Below are positions 49,405 to 57,292 of a DNA stretch of 64,000 nucleotides, piece by piece (positions within the stretch are counted from its first letter, which is position 1; each line of letters opens with the position of its first letter). The stretch spans positions 62,001 to 126,000 of the forward strand of contig DASQZJ010000020.1 of assembly GCA_035638775.1 (NCBI GenBank). Direction: 5' to 3'. Origin of the DNA: DASQZJ01 sp035638775. Its GTDB lineage: Bacteria > Pseudomonadota > Gammaproteobacteria > UBA5335 > SLRW01. Below the pieces are notes generated by a model. That model saw only the letters and a list, made by a program, of their open reading frames with translations, made no database searches and had not been told where the DNA came from. Made by a program: the position numbers and the translations under genes.

Positions 49405-52043
49405 CGCCCGCGCAACGCACGCAGCGTGTGCGGGACCAGCACGTGGCGATAGCCGCCCGCGACCAGCGCCGCGAGGTCGAGCAGCAGCGGATGAACCGCC
49501 ACCCCGTAGGGGTAGGCCAGGTAGGCGCTGCGCCACTGCGGCCGGAACTTCTCCTTGTACCGGCGCAGCCCGCGGTAATTGTAGGCGCTGCCGCCAAGCT
49601 CGTAGACCATGCGCACCAGGTGCTCGTCGCGCGAGGACCAGCGGGTGCCGCCGACCCCGCTCAGCGGCGCCATGCCCAGGTCGAAGTAGTGGTAGCCCTG
49701 CTCCCGCGCCTGCTCGATAAGGCGCACGAACAGGAAGTCCATGGTCCCCGGAGGCGCCTCCGGCGCGTGGCGCATCAGGTCGATGCCGAGCTCCTCGCGC
49801 CGCCCGTAGCCCGGGAGCAGGCTGGCGAAGGCCACGATCTCCTCGCCGCGCCGCACCAGCGCGACGGGCGACCGCTCCAGGTAGCCGCGCTCGAACCGTC
49901 CCACCGAGAAGCCCTTCTCGAGCACACCCTTGTCGCGCAGCCACGCCCGCGAGATCCCTTCCAGGGCCTCCCAGGTCTGGGCGTCCAGCGGATGCTCCGC
50001 GAGCCTCATCGCCAGGTTCTCCCGTGCGCCGCGGTTGAGCGCGGTGCGCAGATCCTGGTTGTGCCGCCCCGCGAGGCTGAACGATTCCAGCGGCACCACC
50101 GCCCGCTCGCCCAGCTTGAGCAGGCGGAAGCCCAGGTCGTGGAACAGGTGGATCTGGTCGTCGCGCACCTGGTAGAAGACCGGCACCCGGTCGTAGCGGT
50201 CGGCGAAGTCGCGGAACTGGCGGATGCCGTCCTGCAGTGCCGCGGGATCGCCCACCGGCGGTCCCAGGGCGATCAGCCGGTCGCGGATGGTGCCGTACTG
50301 GATCAGGACCCGGTCGCCCGCAGCGTAGAACAGGTGCTTGTCGCCGGTGAACAGCAGGTGGGAAAGCTCGCCGCTGCCGTACTGCTCGAGAAAGGCGCGC
50401 GCGCGGCCGAGGGCATCGGCGTCGGGCAGGTCCTGCGGCGGTGCCGGCATGCGGAACCAGCCCCACGCGACGTATCCCAGCAGGGTGAGGCAGAGCACCA
50501 GCAGGCTGCGCGCCAGGCGCACGCCGTGCAGCCCGCCGAGCGAGGCCATGCCGGTCAGCGGACCGGTGTGCAGCGCGCCGGCGACCCACACGAACCCGGC
50601 GAACGCCGCCAGCGCGGCCCCCAGCCAGAGCAGGCTGCGCCGCCCGATCAGCGAGTAGCCCTCGCGCGTGAAGTGCTCGCGCGTGCCGAGCAACAACAGG
50701 CTCACCACCAGCAGGAACACCGCGATCGCCAGGTGCATGCCCTTGATCAGGCTGAACAGCGCGCCTCCGGCCAGCAGCGCCTGGGTGAGCCCGTAGGCCG
50801 AGCGCACGCGGGCGCCGATGCCGCGCGAAAGGGCGATCAGCAACGTGCCGATCATTACCGTCACCAGCTGCGAGCCCTCGGTGACCAGGTGCGAGAGCGG
50901 GATCACCTGCCGCGGCACGGCCAGGCCCGGGAAGGCGGCGGCCAGCAGCAGCAGGACTCCGCCGAGGAAGGTCATGTAGCTGAGCGCCCGAACCCCGAGC
51001 GAGCTGATCATGCTCACCGGGATCCGCAGTGCGCCGAACAGCGGGTTGGCCGCCATCCGGCGCGCCAGCCGCCCCAGCGGTGCCTGCTGATCGATCTCGA
51101 TCAGGCCGGCGCCGAGACGCACGCCGACCAGGAAGGGGACCAGGTAGAAGCCCACGCGGAACAGCACCACCGCGCCGAGCAGTCGCTCCGGCGAGGCGAT
51201 GCCCGCCAGCGTCAGCAGGATGGCGCCGTCGAACACGCCCAGCCCGCCCGGAATGAAGCTGAACATGCCCCAGACCGAGGCGACCGTGAACGCGGCCAGG
51301 AAGACATCCACCGGCGAGGCGACCCCGACCGCCCAGAGGCACACCCGGAAGGCCAGCGCGGTCAGCAGCCAGTCCAGTACCGACAGCGCCACCAGCGCGG
51401 CGCGGTAGCCGCCGCCCAGCGTGGGGATGCGCTCGCTCAGCCAGCGGTGCAGGGGGCCGCGACCGGTCAGCAGCACGAAGGCCGGCACGTACACCGCCAT
51501 CGCCAGCATCACGCCGAAGGAGATCGGCACCGGCACCGGCAGCATTGCCAGGCGTGCGGTCTGGAACAGCAGGACCCAGGCGCACAGGCCGCCGGCCCCC
51601 AGCGGTATCGCCAGCACCACGATCCCGGCATAGGTCACCGCCCGGCGCGGCTCGACCCCGGCCCGGGTCAGCACGAGGAACCGGATCGCCGAGCCGGTGA
51701 GCGCTGCCGAGCCGATCAGGTTGTTGAAGCTGTTCGCGACCCAGGAGAACTGCAGCACCCGCAGGCGCCCCAGGCGCAGGCCGAGCCAGCGACACAGGAG
51801 CAGGTCATAGACCGTCATGCCCGCCTGTGCCAGCAGGCAGCTCAGCAGCACCGCGAGCGTCGCCCCCACCGAGACGGAGCGGATGCTGGCGCGGAACGCC
51901 TGGAAATTGAAACTCTGCAGCTCGTGCGCGACCAGTACCGCCACCACCAGCAGGAACACGGGCGGCAACAGCCGGCGCCCGATCCGAAATGCGCGCTCGG
52001 CACCGGTCGGCTCCGGCGATGTCCGGCTCGTACCCTCGTTCAC
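49353..52043 (-). CDS. mprF: Bifunctional lysylphosphatidylglycerol flippase/synthetase MprF
   Basis: An 896-residue protein. The N-terminal half contains more than a dozen membrane helices with the flippase marks FSWVANSFNNLIGSAALTGS and FSFIPGGLGVFDGAIL. The C-terminal cytosolic domain transfers an amino acid from aminoacyl-tRNA to phosphatidylglycerol (LSHLLFTGDKHLFYAAGDRV; GMAPLSGVGG; NYRGLRRYKEKFRPQW). The length is typical. The start is GTG 52043. The product gives resistance to cationic peptides or acid. The C-terminal tail is read antisense to the last codons of kup (52-bp overlap). The aminoacyl group, lysine or alanine, cannot be told from sequence. Confidence 0.93.
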   Translation of the reverse strand: MNEGTSRTSPEPTGAERAFRIGRRLLPPVFLLVVAVLVAHELQSFNFQAFRASIRSVSVGATLAVLLSCLLAQAGMTVYDLLLCRWLGLRLGRLRVLQFSWVANSFNNLIGSAALTGSAIRFLVLTRAGVEPRRAVTYAGIVVLAIPLGAGGLCAWVLLFQTARLAMLPVPVPISFGVMLAMAVYVPAFVLLTGRGPLHRWLSERIPTLGGGYRAALVALSVLDWLLTALAFRVCLWAVGVASPVDVFLAAFTVASVWGMFSFIPGGLGVFDGAILLTLAGIASPERLLGAVVLFRVGFYLVPFLVGVRLGAGLIEIDQQAPLGRLARRMAANPLFGALRIPVSMISSLGVRALSYMTFLGGVLLLLAAAFPGLAVPRQVIPLSHLVTEGSQLVTVMIGTLLIALSRGIGARVRSAYGLTQALLAGGALFSLIKGMHLAIAVFLLVVSLLLLGTREHFTREGYSLIGRRSLLWLGAALAAFAGFVWVAGALHTGPLTGMASLGGLHGVRLARSLLVLCLTLLGYVAWGWFRMPAPPQDLPDADALGRARAFLEQYGSGELSHLLFTGDKHLFYAAGDRVLIQYGTIRDRLIALGPPVGDPAALQDGIRQFRDFADRYDRVPVFYQVRDDQIHLFHDLGFRLLKLGERAVVPLESFSLAGRHNQDLRTALNRGARENLAMRLAEHPLDAQTWEALEGISRAWLRDKGVLEKGFSVGRFERGYLERSPVALVRRGEEIVAFASLLPGYGRREELGIDLMRHAPEAPPGTMDFLFVRLIEQAREQGYHYFDLGMAPLSGVGGTRWSSRDEHLVRMVYELGGSAYNYRGLRRYKEKFRPQWRSAYLAYPYGVAVHPLLLDLAALVAGGYRHVLVPHTLRALRGRYSRTSMPISNTRSEGS

Positions 52044-52355
52044 GGATGCCCCGGTCTCGCGGTGATACGGATGCCGTCGCCGGGGACCCGGCGCCCCGCC
52101 CGACCATCGCGGACGCGGTGCTTGTCCCGGCGGCGGGACTGCCGTGAGAATACCAGTCTTCTCGCAAACATTGTCGGGCCCGAATACCGCGGGGCCGGCA
52201 CCTATACTCTGTCAGGGAACGGCGGGAAACGCGCCCGGGCTTTCCGGGAGTCGCTCCGGCGGGTGGTCCGCGCGACGAAGCCGGCGGGTGCCCGATCCGG
52301 GCAGGACTTCCCCGACCCGACCGGAGGCAGTCACGGCCAGAGGGAGACCATTGCG
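52044..52355. other. Divergent intergenic region between mprF and sixA
   Basis: 312 bp with no gene. TATACT at 52203-52208 could be the -10 of sixA, but no -35 is obvious. No regulatory palindrome stands out. Confidence 0.4.
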
Positions 52356-52850
52356 ATGACGCGCACGCTGCTGCTCCTGAGACACGCCCAGGCCGGCCGC
52401 TCCCATGCCCGGGTGCGGGACGATTTCGACCGCATCCTGACCGCTGACGGCCAGGCGCAGGCAAGGGCGATCGGCGCGCGGCTGCGCGAGGCGGGCCTGG
52501 TGCCCGACGCGATCGTGAGCTCGCCGGCCGAGCGCGCCCGCGAAACCGCCACCCTGGCCTGCCACGAGCTGGACCTGCCCCGCACCCGCATCGAGTACGA
52601 CAAGCGGCTCTACGAGGACAACTCGGTCGACGTGATGCCCGTGGTGGAGGAATGCCCGGAGCAGGCGGAAACCGTCCTGGTGGTGGGTCACAATCCCGGA
52701 CTGGAGCGGCTCGTGCACGGCCTCGCCCGGGACAGTGCGAACGTCTCGCTGGGCACCGCCAGTGTCGCCCGGCTGCGCTTCGAGGGCGGCTGGACGGACC
52801 TGCGGCCCGGCGGCGCCACCCTGGTCGAGGTCATCCGGGCGGAGGGCTGA
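52356..52850 (+). CDS. sixA: Phosphohistidine phosphatase SixA
   Basis: A 164-residue histidine phosphatase. The catalytic motif is LLLLRHAQAG (RHG variant with Ala), LVPDAIVSSPAERARETA provides an Arg, and TVLVVGHNPGLERLVHGLA the second catalytic His. SixA removes phosphate from phosphohistidine in phosphotransferase NPr or HPt proteins. ATG 52356 follows AGGGAGA. It converges with the ABC ATPase gene, with a 22-bp gap. Confidence 0.9.
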   Translation: MTRTLLLLRHAQAGRSHARVRDDFDRILTADGQAQARAIGARLREAGLVPDAIVSSPAERARETATLACHELDLPRTRIEYDKRLYEDNSVDVMPVVEECPEQAETVLVVGHNPGLERLVHGLARDSANVSLGTASVARLRFEGGWTDLRPGGATLVEVIRAEG

Positions 52851-52872
52851 CCGGCAGCGGGGACGCCGCGCC

Positions 52873-54894
52873 TCAGCCGCCGTGCAGGAAGCAGCGCACG
52901 CGGTGCCCGCCACCCAGCGGGGTCTCGTCCGGATAGGCCTCGGCACAGCGGCTCATGGCGCGGGGACAGCGCGCCCGGAAGTGACATCCCCGGGGCGGGC
53001 TGGCCGGCGACGGCGGATCGCCCTCCAGGCGGATCACCGGGCGACCGGCGGACGCCTCCACGCTCGGTGCCGCTGCCAGGAGAGCCCGGGTGTAGGGATG
53101 CGCCGGGCGCTTTAGCACGTCGCGCACGCTGCCCTGCTCCACCACCCGGCCCAGGTACATGACCGCCACTACGTCGGCCATGTAACCCACCACCGACATG
53201 TCGTGTGTGATGAACAGGTAGGACAGCGCCAGCTCCGCCTGGAGGCGGCGCATCAGGTTCAGCACCTGCGCCTGGACCGACACGTCCAGCGCGCTGGTCG
53301 GCTCGTCGCACACCAGCAGCTTCGGATCCAGCGCCAGCGCCCGTGCGATGCAGATGCGCTGGCGCTGGCCGCCGGAGAACTCGTGCGGATAGCGGTCCAT
53401 GACGTCCGCGTCCAGGCCGACCTGGCCGAGCATCTGCGCCGCGCGGGCGCGCCGCTCGTCTATCCCGGCGCCGATGCCCTGCGCGCGCAATCCCTCCATC
53501 ACCACCTCGCCCACCATCATGCGCGGGTCCATGGACGAGAACGGGTCCTGGAAGATCATCTGGAAGTCCTTGCGGCGGGCGCGGAGCGCTCCGCCCGCAA
53601 GCCGCGCGAGGTCGGCGCCGTGGAACAGCACGCGGCCGCCGGTGGGCCGCAGCAGCCGGGTCACCGCCCGCCCCAGGGTGGTCTTGCCGCAGCCCGACTC
53701 GCCCACCAGCGCCAGCGTGCGCCCCCGCCGCAGCTCCAGCGACACGCCGTCCACGGCGTAGACGTGTCCGTGCACCCGCTGCAGCACACCCCGCCGGATG
53801 GGGAAATGCACCTGCAGCTCCGAGACCTCCAGTAGCGCTTCGCCTTCCTCGGCCGGCCGTGGCCGGGCCGGCTCCACGGCCTCCGGTGCCGCGCCGGGCA
53901 CCGCCGGCGCCTGCCCCTGAAAGCGCGGGTCATACAGGTGACACCGCACCCCGGACCCGCCCTCGCGCCGCCACGCGGGCTCGACCTCCCGACACGTCCG
54001 CCAGGCATACTCGCAGCGGTCGGCGAAGCGGCAGCCGGTGAACTGCCGGGTCAGCGCGGGAACCGTGCCCGGAATCACCGAGAGCGCGTGTTCGCGGTTG
54101 GCCGTGCCGGGCAGGGACTCGAACAGCTTGCGGGTGTACGGATGCCGCGGGGCCCGGAAGAGCTCGTCACGGCTGGCCTGCTCGACGATACGCCCGGCGT
54201 ACATCACGGCCACCCGGTCCGCGGTCTCCCGCACCACGGCCAGATCGTGCGTGATCAGCAGCATGGCCATGTCGTGCTCGCGCTGCAGGCGCCGCAGCAG
54301 CTCCAGGATCTGGGCCTGGATGGTCACGTCCAGCGCCGTGGTCGGCTCGTCCGCAATCAGCAGCTCCGGCTCGCCGGCCAGCGCGATGGCGATCATCACC
54401 CGCTGTTTCATGCCGCCGGAGAGCTGGTGGGGGTACTCGTCGAGGCGTTGCCGGGGCGCCGGCAGGCCCACCTCCTGCAGCAGCGCGGCGGCACGCCGCC
54501 GCGCTGCCGCCCCCCGCAGCCCCCGGTGCCGCCGCAGCACTTCGCCGATCTGGCTCCCCACCGTCATCACCGGGTTCAGCGAGCTCATCGGCTCCTGGAA
54601 GATCATCGCCATGCGGCCGCCCCGGACCCGGCGCATGCCGATCTCGGTGAGGTCGAGCAGGTCCGTGCCCTCGAGCAGCACCCGGCCGCCGGCGATGTAG
54701 CCGGCCGGCTCCGGGACCAGGCGCATCAGCGACAGCGCGGTCATGGACTTGCCGCAGCCGGATTCGCCCAGCAGTGCCAGCACCTCCCCGCGGTGGAGCT
54801 CCAGGTCCACGCCGTCCACCGCGTGCACCGTGCCCTGGGGCGTATCCAGCCACGTCCTGAGCTCCTCCACCCGCAGCAGGTCCGCGCCGCTCAC
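52873..54894 (-). CDS. Oligopeptide ABC transporter, fused double ATPase
   Basis: A 673-residue protein with two complete ABC ATPases, each of the Opp/Dpp type. First: LLGESGCGKSMTALSL (Walker A near residue 44), LSGGMKQRVMIAIAL, LLIADEPTTALDVT, and a C-terminal Fe-S-like CRFADRCEYAWRTC segment. Second: LVGESGCGKTTLGRAV, FSGGQRQRICIARAL, LLVCDEPTSALDVS, and CHFRARCPRAMSRC. The fusion resembles YejF/DppDF. The start is GTG 54894, which overlaps the stop of the upstream permease by 4 bp. It energises uptake by the two permeases and the binding protein encoded upstream. Confidence 0.92.
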   Translation of the reverse strand: MSGADLLRVEELRTWLDTPQGTVHAVDGVDLELHRGEVLALLGESGCGKSMTALSLMRLVPEPAGYIAGGRVLLEGTDLLDLTEIGMRRVRGGRMAMIFQEPMSSLNPVMTVGSQIGEVLRRHRGLRGAAARRRAAALLQEVGLPAPRQRLDEYPHQLSGGMKQRVMIAIALAGEPELLIADEPTTALDVTIQAQILELLRRLQREHDMAMLLITHDLAVVRETADRVAVMYAGRIVEQASRDELFRAPRHPYTRKLFESLPGTANREHALSVIPGTVPALTRQFTGCRFADRCEYAWRTCREVEPAWRREGGSGVRCHLYDPRFQGQAPAVPGAAPEAVEPARPRPAEEGEALLEVSELQVHFPIRRGVLQRVHGHVYAVDGVSLELRRGRTLALVGESGCGKTTLGRAVTRLLRPTGGRVLFHGADLARLAGGALRARRKDFQMIFQDPFSSMDPRMMVGEVVMEGLRAQGIGAGIDERRARAAQMLGQVGLDADVMDRYPHEFSGGQRQRICIARALALDPKLLVCDEPTSALDVSVQAQVLNLMRRLQAELALSYLFITHDMSVVGYMADVVAVMYLGRVVEQGSVRDVLKRPAHPYTRALLAAAPSVEASAGRPVIRLEGDPPSPASPPRGCHFRARCPRAMSRCAEAYPDETPLGGGHRVRCFLHGG

Positions 54895-56309
54895 AGCACA
54901 CCTCCCGGCGAGCCGCCGCGCAGCCGCGGATCGAAGGCATCGCGCACGGCGTCGGCGAACAGGTTGGCGGCCAGCACCAGCACCAGCATGAACACGAACG
55001 CGGCCGCCAGCGGCCACCACACCACGGGATCGCGCGCCAGCTCCAGTCGCGCGCTGTTGATCATGTTGCCCCAGCTGTTCATGCTCGGATCCACGCCCAC
55101 CCCGATGTAGGACAGCACCGCCTCCGCGAGGACCAGGTTGCTGAAATCCAGCACCACCTGGATCAGCACGATGTGCATCACGTTGGGCACGATGTGGCGG
55201 CGCAGGATGCGCCCGTGGCGCGCGCCCAGGCCGACCGCCGCCTGCACGTAGTCCAGCTCGCTCAGCTTGAGGGTCTCGGCGCGCAGCAGTCGGCACAGGC
55301 TGGTCCAGCTGGTCACGCCGAGGATCAGGCACAGGAACAGCAGCCGCAGGTCGGCGCGGGCCGCGGTGGTGTCGTACAGTCCGGAGTGGTTCTCCATGTA
55401 CACCTGCAGCATCAGGATCGCCGCGGCAATCAGCAGCACGCCGGGGATCGAGCTCAGGGTGGTATAGACGTACTGCACCAGGTCATCGACCCAGCCGTGG
55501 AAGTAGCCCGCCATGGTGCCCAGGGCGATGGCGAAGGGCAGCATCACCAGCGTCGTCAGGGTCCCGATCAGCAGGCCGGTGCGGATGCTCTTGATGGCCT
55601 CGTAGAAGACGTCCTCACCCACCTTGTCCGTTCCAAGAATATGGTAGTTGCCTGCAAGATCGGTGCAGATGCAGACGAGTATCACCAGGATCGAGAACGT
55701 CAGGATCGCGGTCCGCCAGCGCACCACGCTCCGGCCGCGCAGCACCTCGGCGGCCACCGACGCCGGCCGCCGGCGCCGCCGCCAGGCCAGCAACAGGATC
55801 AGTGCACCGGCTACGACCGCCGAGATCAGCACACCCCAGCCGGTGCCGGCGAGTGCGCGCCGGGCAATGTCCCCGGCCTCCTGCCGTGCCGGGTCGACGA
55901 GATTGGCGCCGCCGTATTTCAGGCGCTTGTAGACCTGGCGCTTCTTCCCCTGCGGTCCGGTCACCACCTGCCGGGTGTACAGGCGGGTGGCGAACGGCGC
56001 CGAGTAGGTCTGCTCGCTGTGCTCGCGCAGCGGTGTCACGATCCGATCGAGCAGGCTCAGCACCTCCGGCGAGTAGCGCGTCTGCCCCGGCCTGCTCCCC
56101 GGCACCGCCGGCCGGTAGTGGATGGAGTCCAGCACCCCGACCACCAGGTAGGCGCAGATGATCACCAGCGCGGCCATGCCGACATGGCTCGAGAACACCC
56201 GCCGCCAGGGCTCGCGCGCGTGCGGCGTGCGCAGCACGTAGACCACGAACCCGGCCAGCGCGACCAGCAGCAGGTACAGCAGCGCGTCGGTCCAGAGGAT
56301 CACCGGCAT
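54891..56309 (-). CDS. Oligopeptide ABC transporter permease (OppC/YejE type)
   Basis: A 472-residue inner-membrane permease. The C-terminal half is a normal DppC-like domain: TLTTLVMLPFAIALGTMAGY, SIPGVLLIAAAILMLQVYME, and the coupling EAVLSYIGVGVDPSMNSWGN, which contacts the ATPase. The N-terminal part is longer than usual: two helices flank an insertion of about 110 residues, rich in Arg/Tyr (LYTRQVVTGPQGKKRQVYKR), that should lie in the periplasm. The ATG at 56309 is 4 bp after the stop of the other permease. Confidence 0.88.
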   Translation of the reverse strand: MPVILWTDALLYLLLVALAGFVVYVLRTPHAREPWRRVFSSHVGMAALVIICAYLVVGVLDSIHYRPAVPGSRPGQTRYSPEVLSLLDRIVTPLREHSEQTYSAPFATRLYTRQVVTGPQGKKRQVYKRLKYGGANLVDPARQEAGDIARRALAGTGWGVLISAVVAGALILLLAWRRRRRPASVAAEVLRGRSVVRWRTAILTFSILVILVCICTDLAGNYHILGTDKVGEDVFYEAIKSIRTGLLIGTLTTLVMLPFAIALGTMAGYFHGWVDDLVQYVYTTLSSIPGVLLIAAAILMLQVYMENHSGLYDTTAARADLRLLFLCLILGVTSWTSLCRLLRAETLKLSELDYVQAAVGLGARHGRILRRHIVPNVMHIVLIQVVLDFSNLVLAEAVLSYIGVGVDPSMNSWGNMINSARLELARDPVVWWPLAAAFVFMLVLVLAANLFADAVRDAFDPRLRGGSPGGVL

Positions 56310-56313
56310 GGCG

Positions 56314-57291
56314 TCAGTTCAGCCTCACGCGCGGGTCGACCAGGGTGTAGGAGATGTCCGTCAGCAGCAGCCCGATCACGTACAGCAGCGAGCCCAGGAA
56401 CACCATGGCGCGCACGATCGCGAAGTCCTGCGAGTTGATGGCGTCGATGGTGTAGCTGCCGAGCCCGGGGATGCCGAAGAACGACTCCATGATCAGGCTG
56501 CCGAGGAACAGCGTCGGGATGACCACCACGGTGCCGGTGAGGATCGGCAGCAGCCCGTTGCCGAGCACGTGGCGGAACAGCACGCGGATCTCGGACAGGC
56601 CCTTGGCCCGCGCCGTGCGTACGTAGTCCCGGCCGTATTCCTCCAGGAAGATGGTCCGGTACCAGCGGGTGCCGGCACCGATGCCGCTGACCACGCCGAT
56701 CGCAATCGGCAGGGCCAGGAACTTGAGCGCGCTGATCCCGCCAATATAGCCGGAGATCGGTACAATATGCATCATCTTTCCCAGGAGATACTGCCCACCG
56801 ATGATGTAGAACAGCTGCGAGATCGACATGATCACCACGCACAGCACCACGCCCCAGGCGTCGATGTAGGTGGTGCGGAAGAACACCAGCATCAGCGCGA
56901 AGGTGATGTTCGTGAGGATGCCGACCAGGAAGGTCGGGACGGCGAAGGCCAGGCTGGGCCACATCCGGGTGCGGATGTCGCGGCCGATGTCGCGGCCGGC
57001 GTCGGAGCGGCCGAAGTCGAAGGCGAACACCTTGAGCGACTTCTGGAAGAAGATGGTGTCGGTGACGCGGCCAAGACCGGCGGCCTTGTCGTTGTAGATC
57101 AGCGGCTTGTCGTAGCCGTGGTCCTTCTCCCAGGTCTGGATTGCCGCCGGCGTCACGCGCTTGACCCCGAGCTGCATGCGGGCGATGTCCGCCGGTGAGT
57201 TGACCACGAAGAACAGCGCGAAGGTGATCAGGTTCACCCCGATCAGGATGGGTATGGCGTAGGCGCTGCGGCGGATGATGTAACCGAGCAC
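56314..57291 (-). CDS. Oligopeptide ABC transporter permease (OppB/YejB type)
   Basis: A 325-residue permease starting at GTG 57291. MLGYIIRRSAYAIPILIGVN is the family-typical first helix; a periplasmic segment with KDHGYDKPLIYND follows, then membrane helices and the coupling EYGRDYVRTARAKGLSEIRV, which contacts the ATPase. The C-terminus is also as expected (FFGIPGLGSYTIDAINSQDF; ISYTLVDPRVRLN). The gene begins one base after the stop of the binding-protein gene. Confidence 0.9.
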   Translation of the reverse strand: MLGYIIRRSAYAIPILIGVNLITFALFFVVNSPADIARMQLGVKRVTPAAIQTWEKDHGYDKPLIYNDKAAGLGRVTDTIFFQKSLKVFAFDFGRSDAGRDIGRDIRTRMWPSLAFAVPTFLVGILTNITFALMLVFFRTTYIDAWGVVLCVVIMSISQLFYIIGGQYLLGKMMHIVPISGYIGGISALKFLALPIAIGVVSGIGAGTRWYRTIFLEEYGRDYVRTARAKGLSEIRVLFRHVLGNGLLPILTGTVVVIPTLFLGSLIMESFFGIPGLGSYTIDAINSQDFAIVRAMVFLGSLLYVIGLLLTDISYTLVDPRVRLN

Positions 57292-57292
57292 G

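Noticed and set aside
47176..51795. A 1539-codon open frame on the minus strand over kup and mprF
   Set aside because: It is antisense to kup and a shifted frame of mprF, with no domain or motif; both genes themselves show full family motifs in their own frames.
47628..52850. A single very long open frame on the plus strand running through kup, mprF and sixA
   Set aside because: Only its last 164 codons (sixA) make a recognisable protein; the rest is low-complexity Arg/Gly/Pro/Gln sequence produced by reading other genes in the wrong frame in GC-rich DNA.
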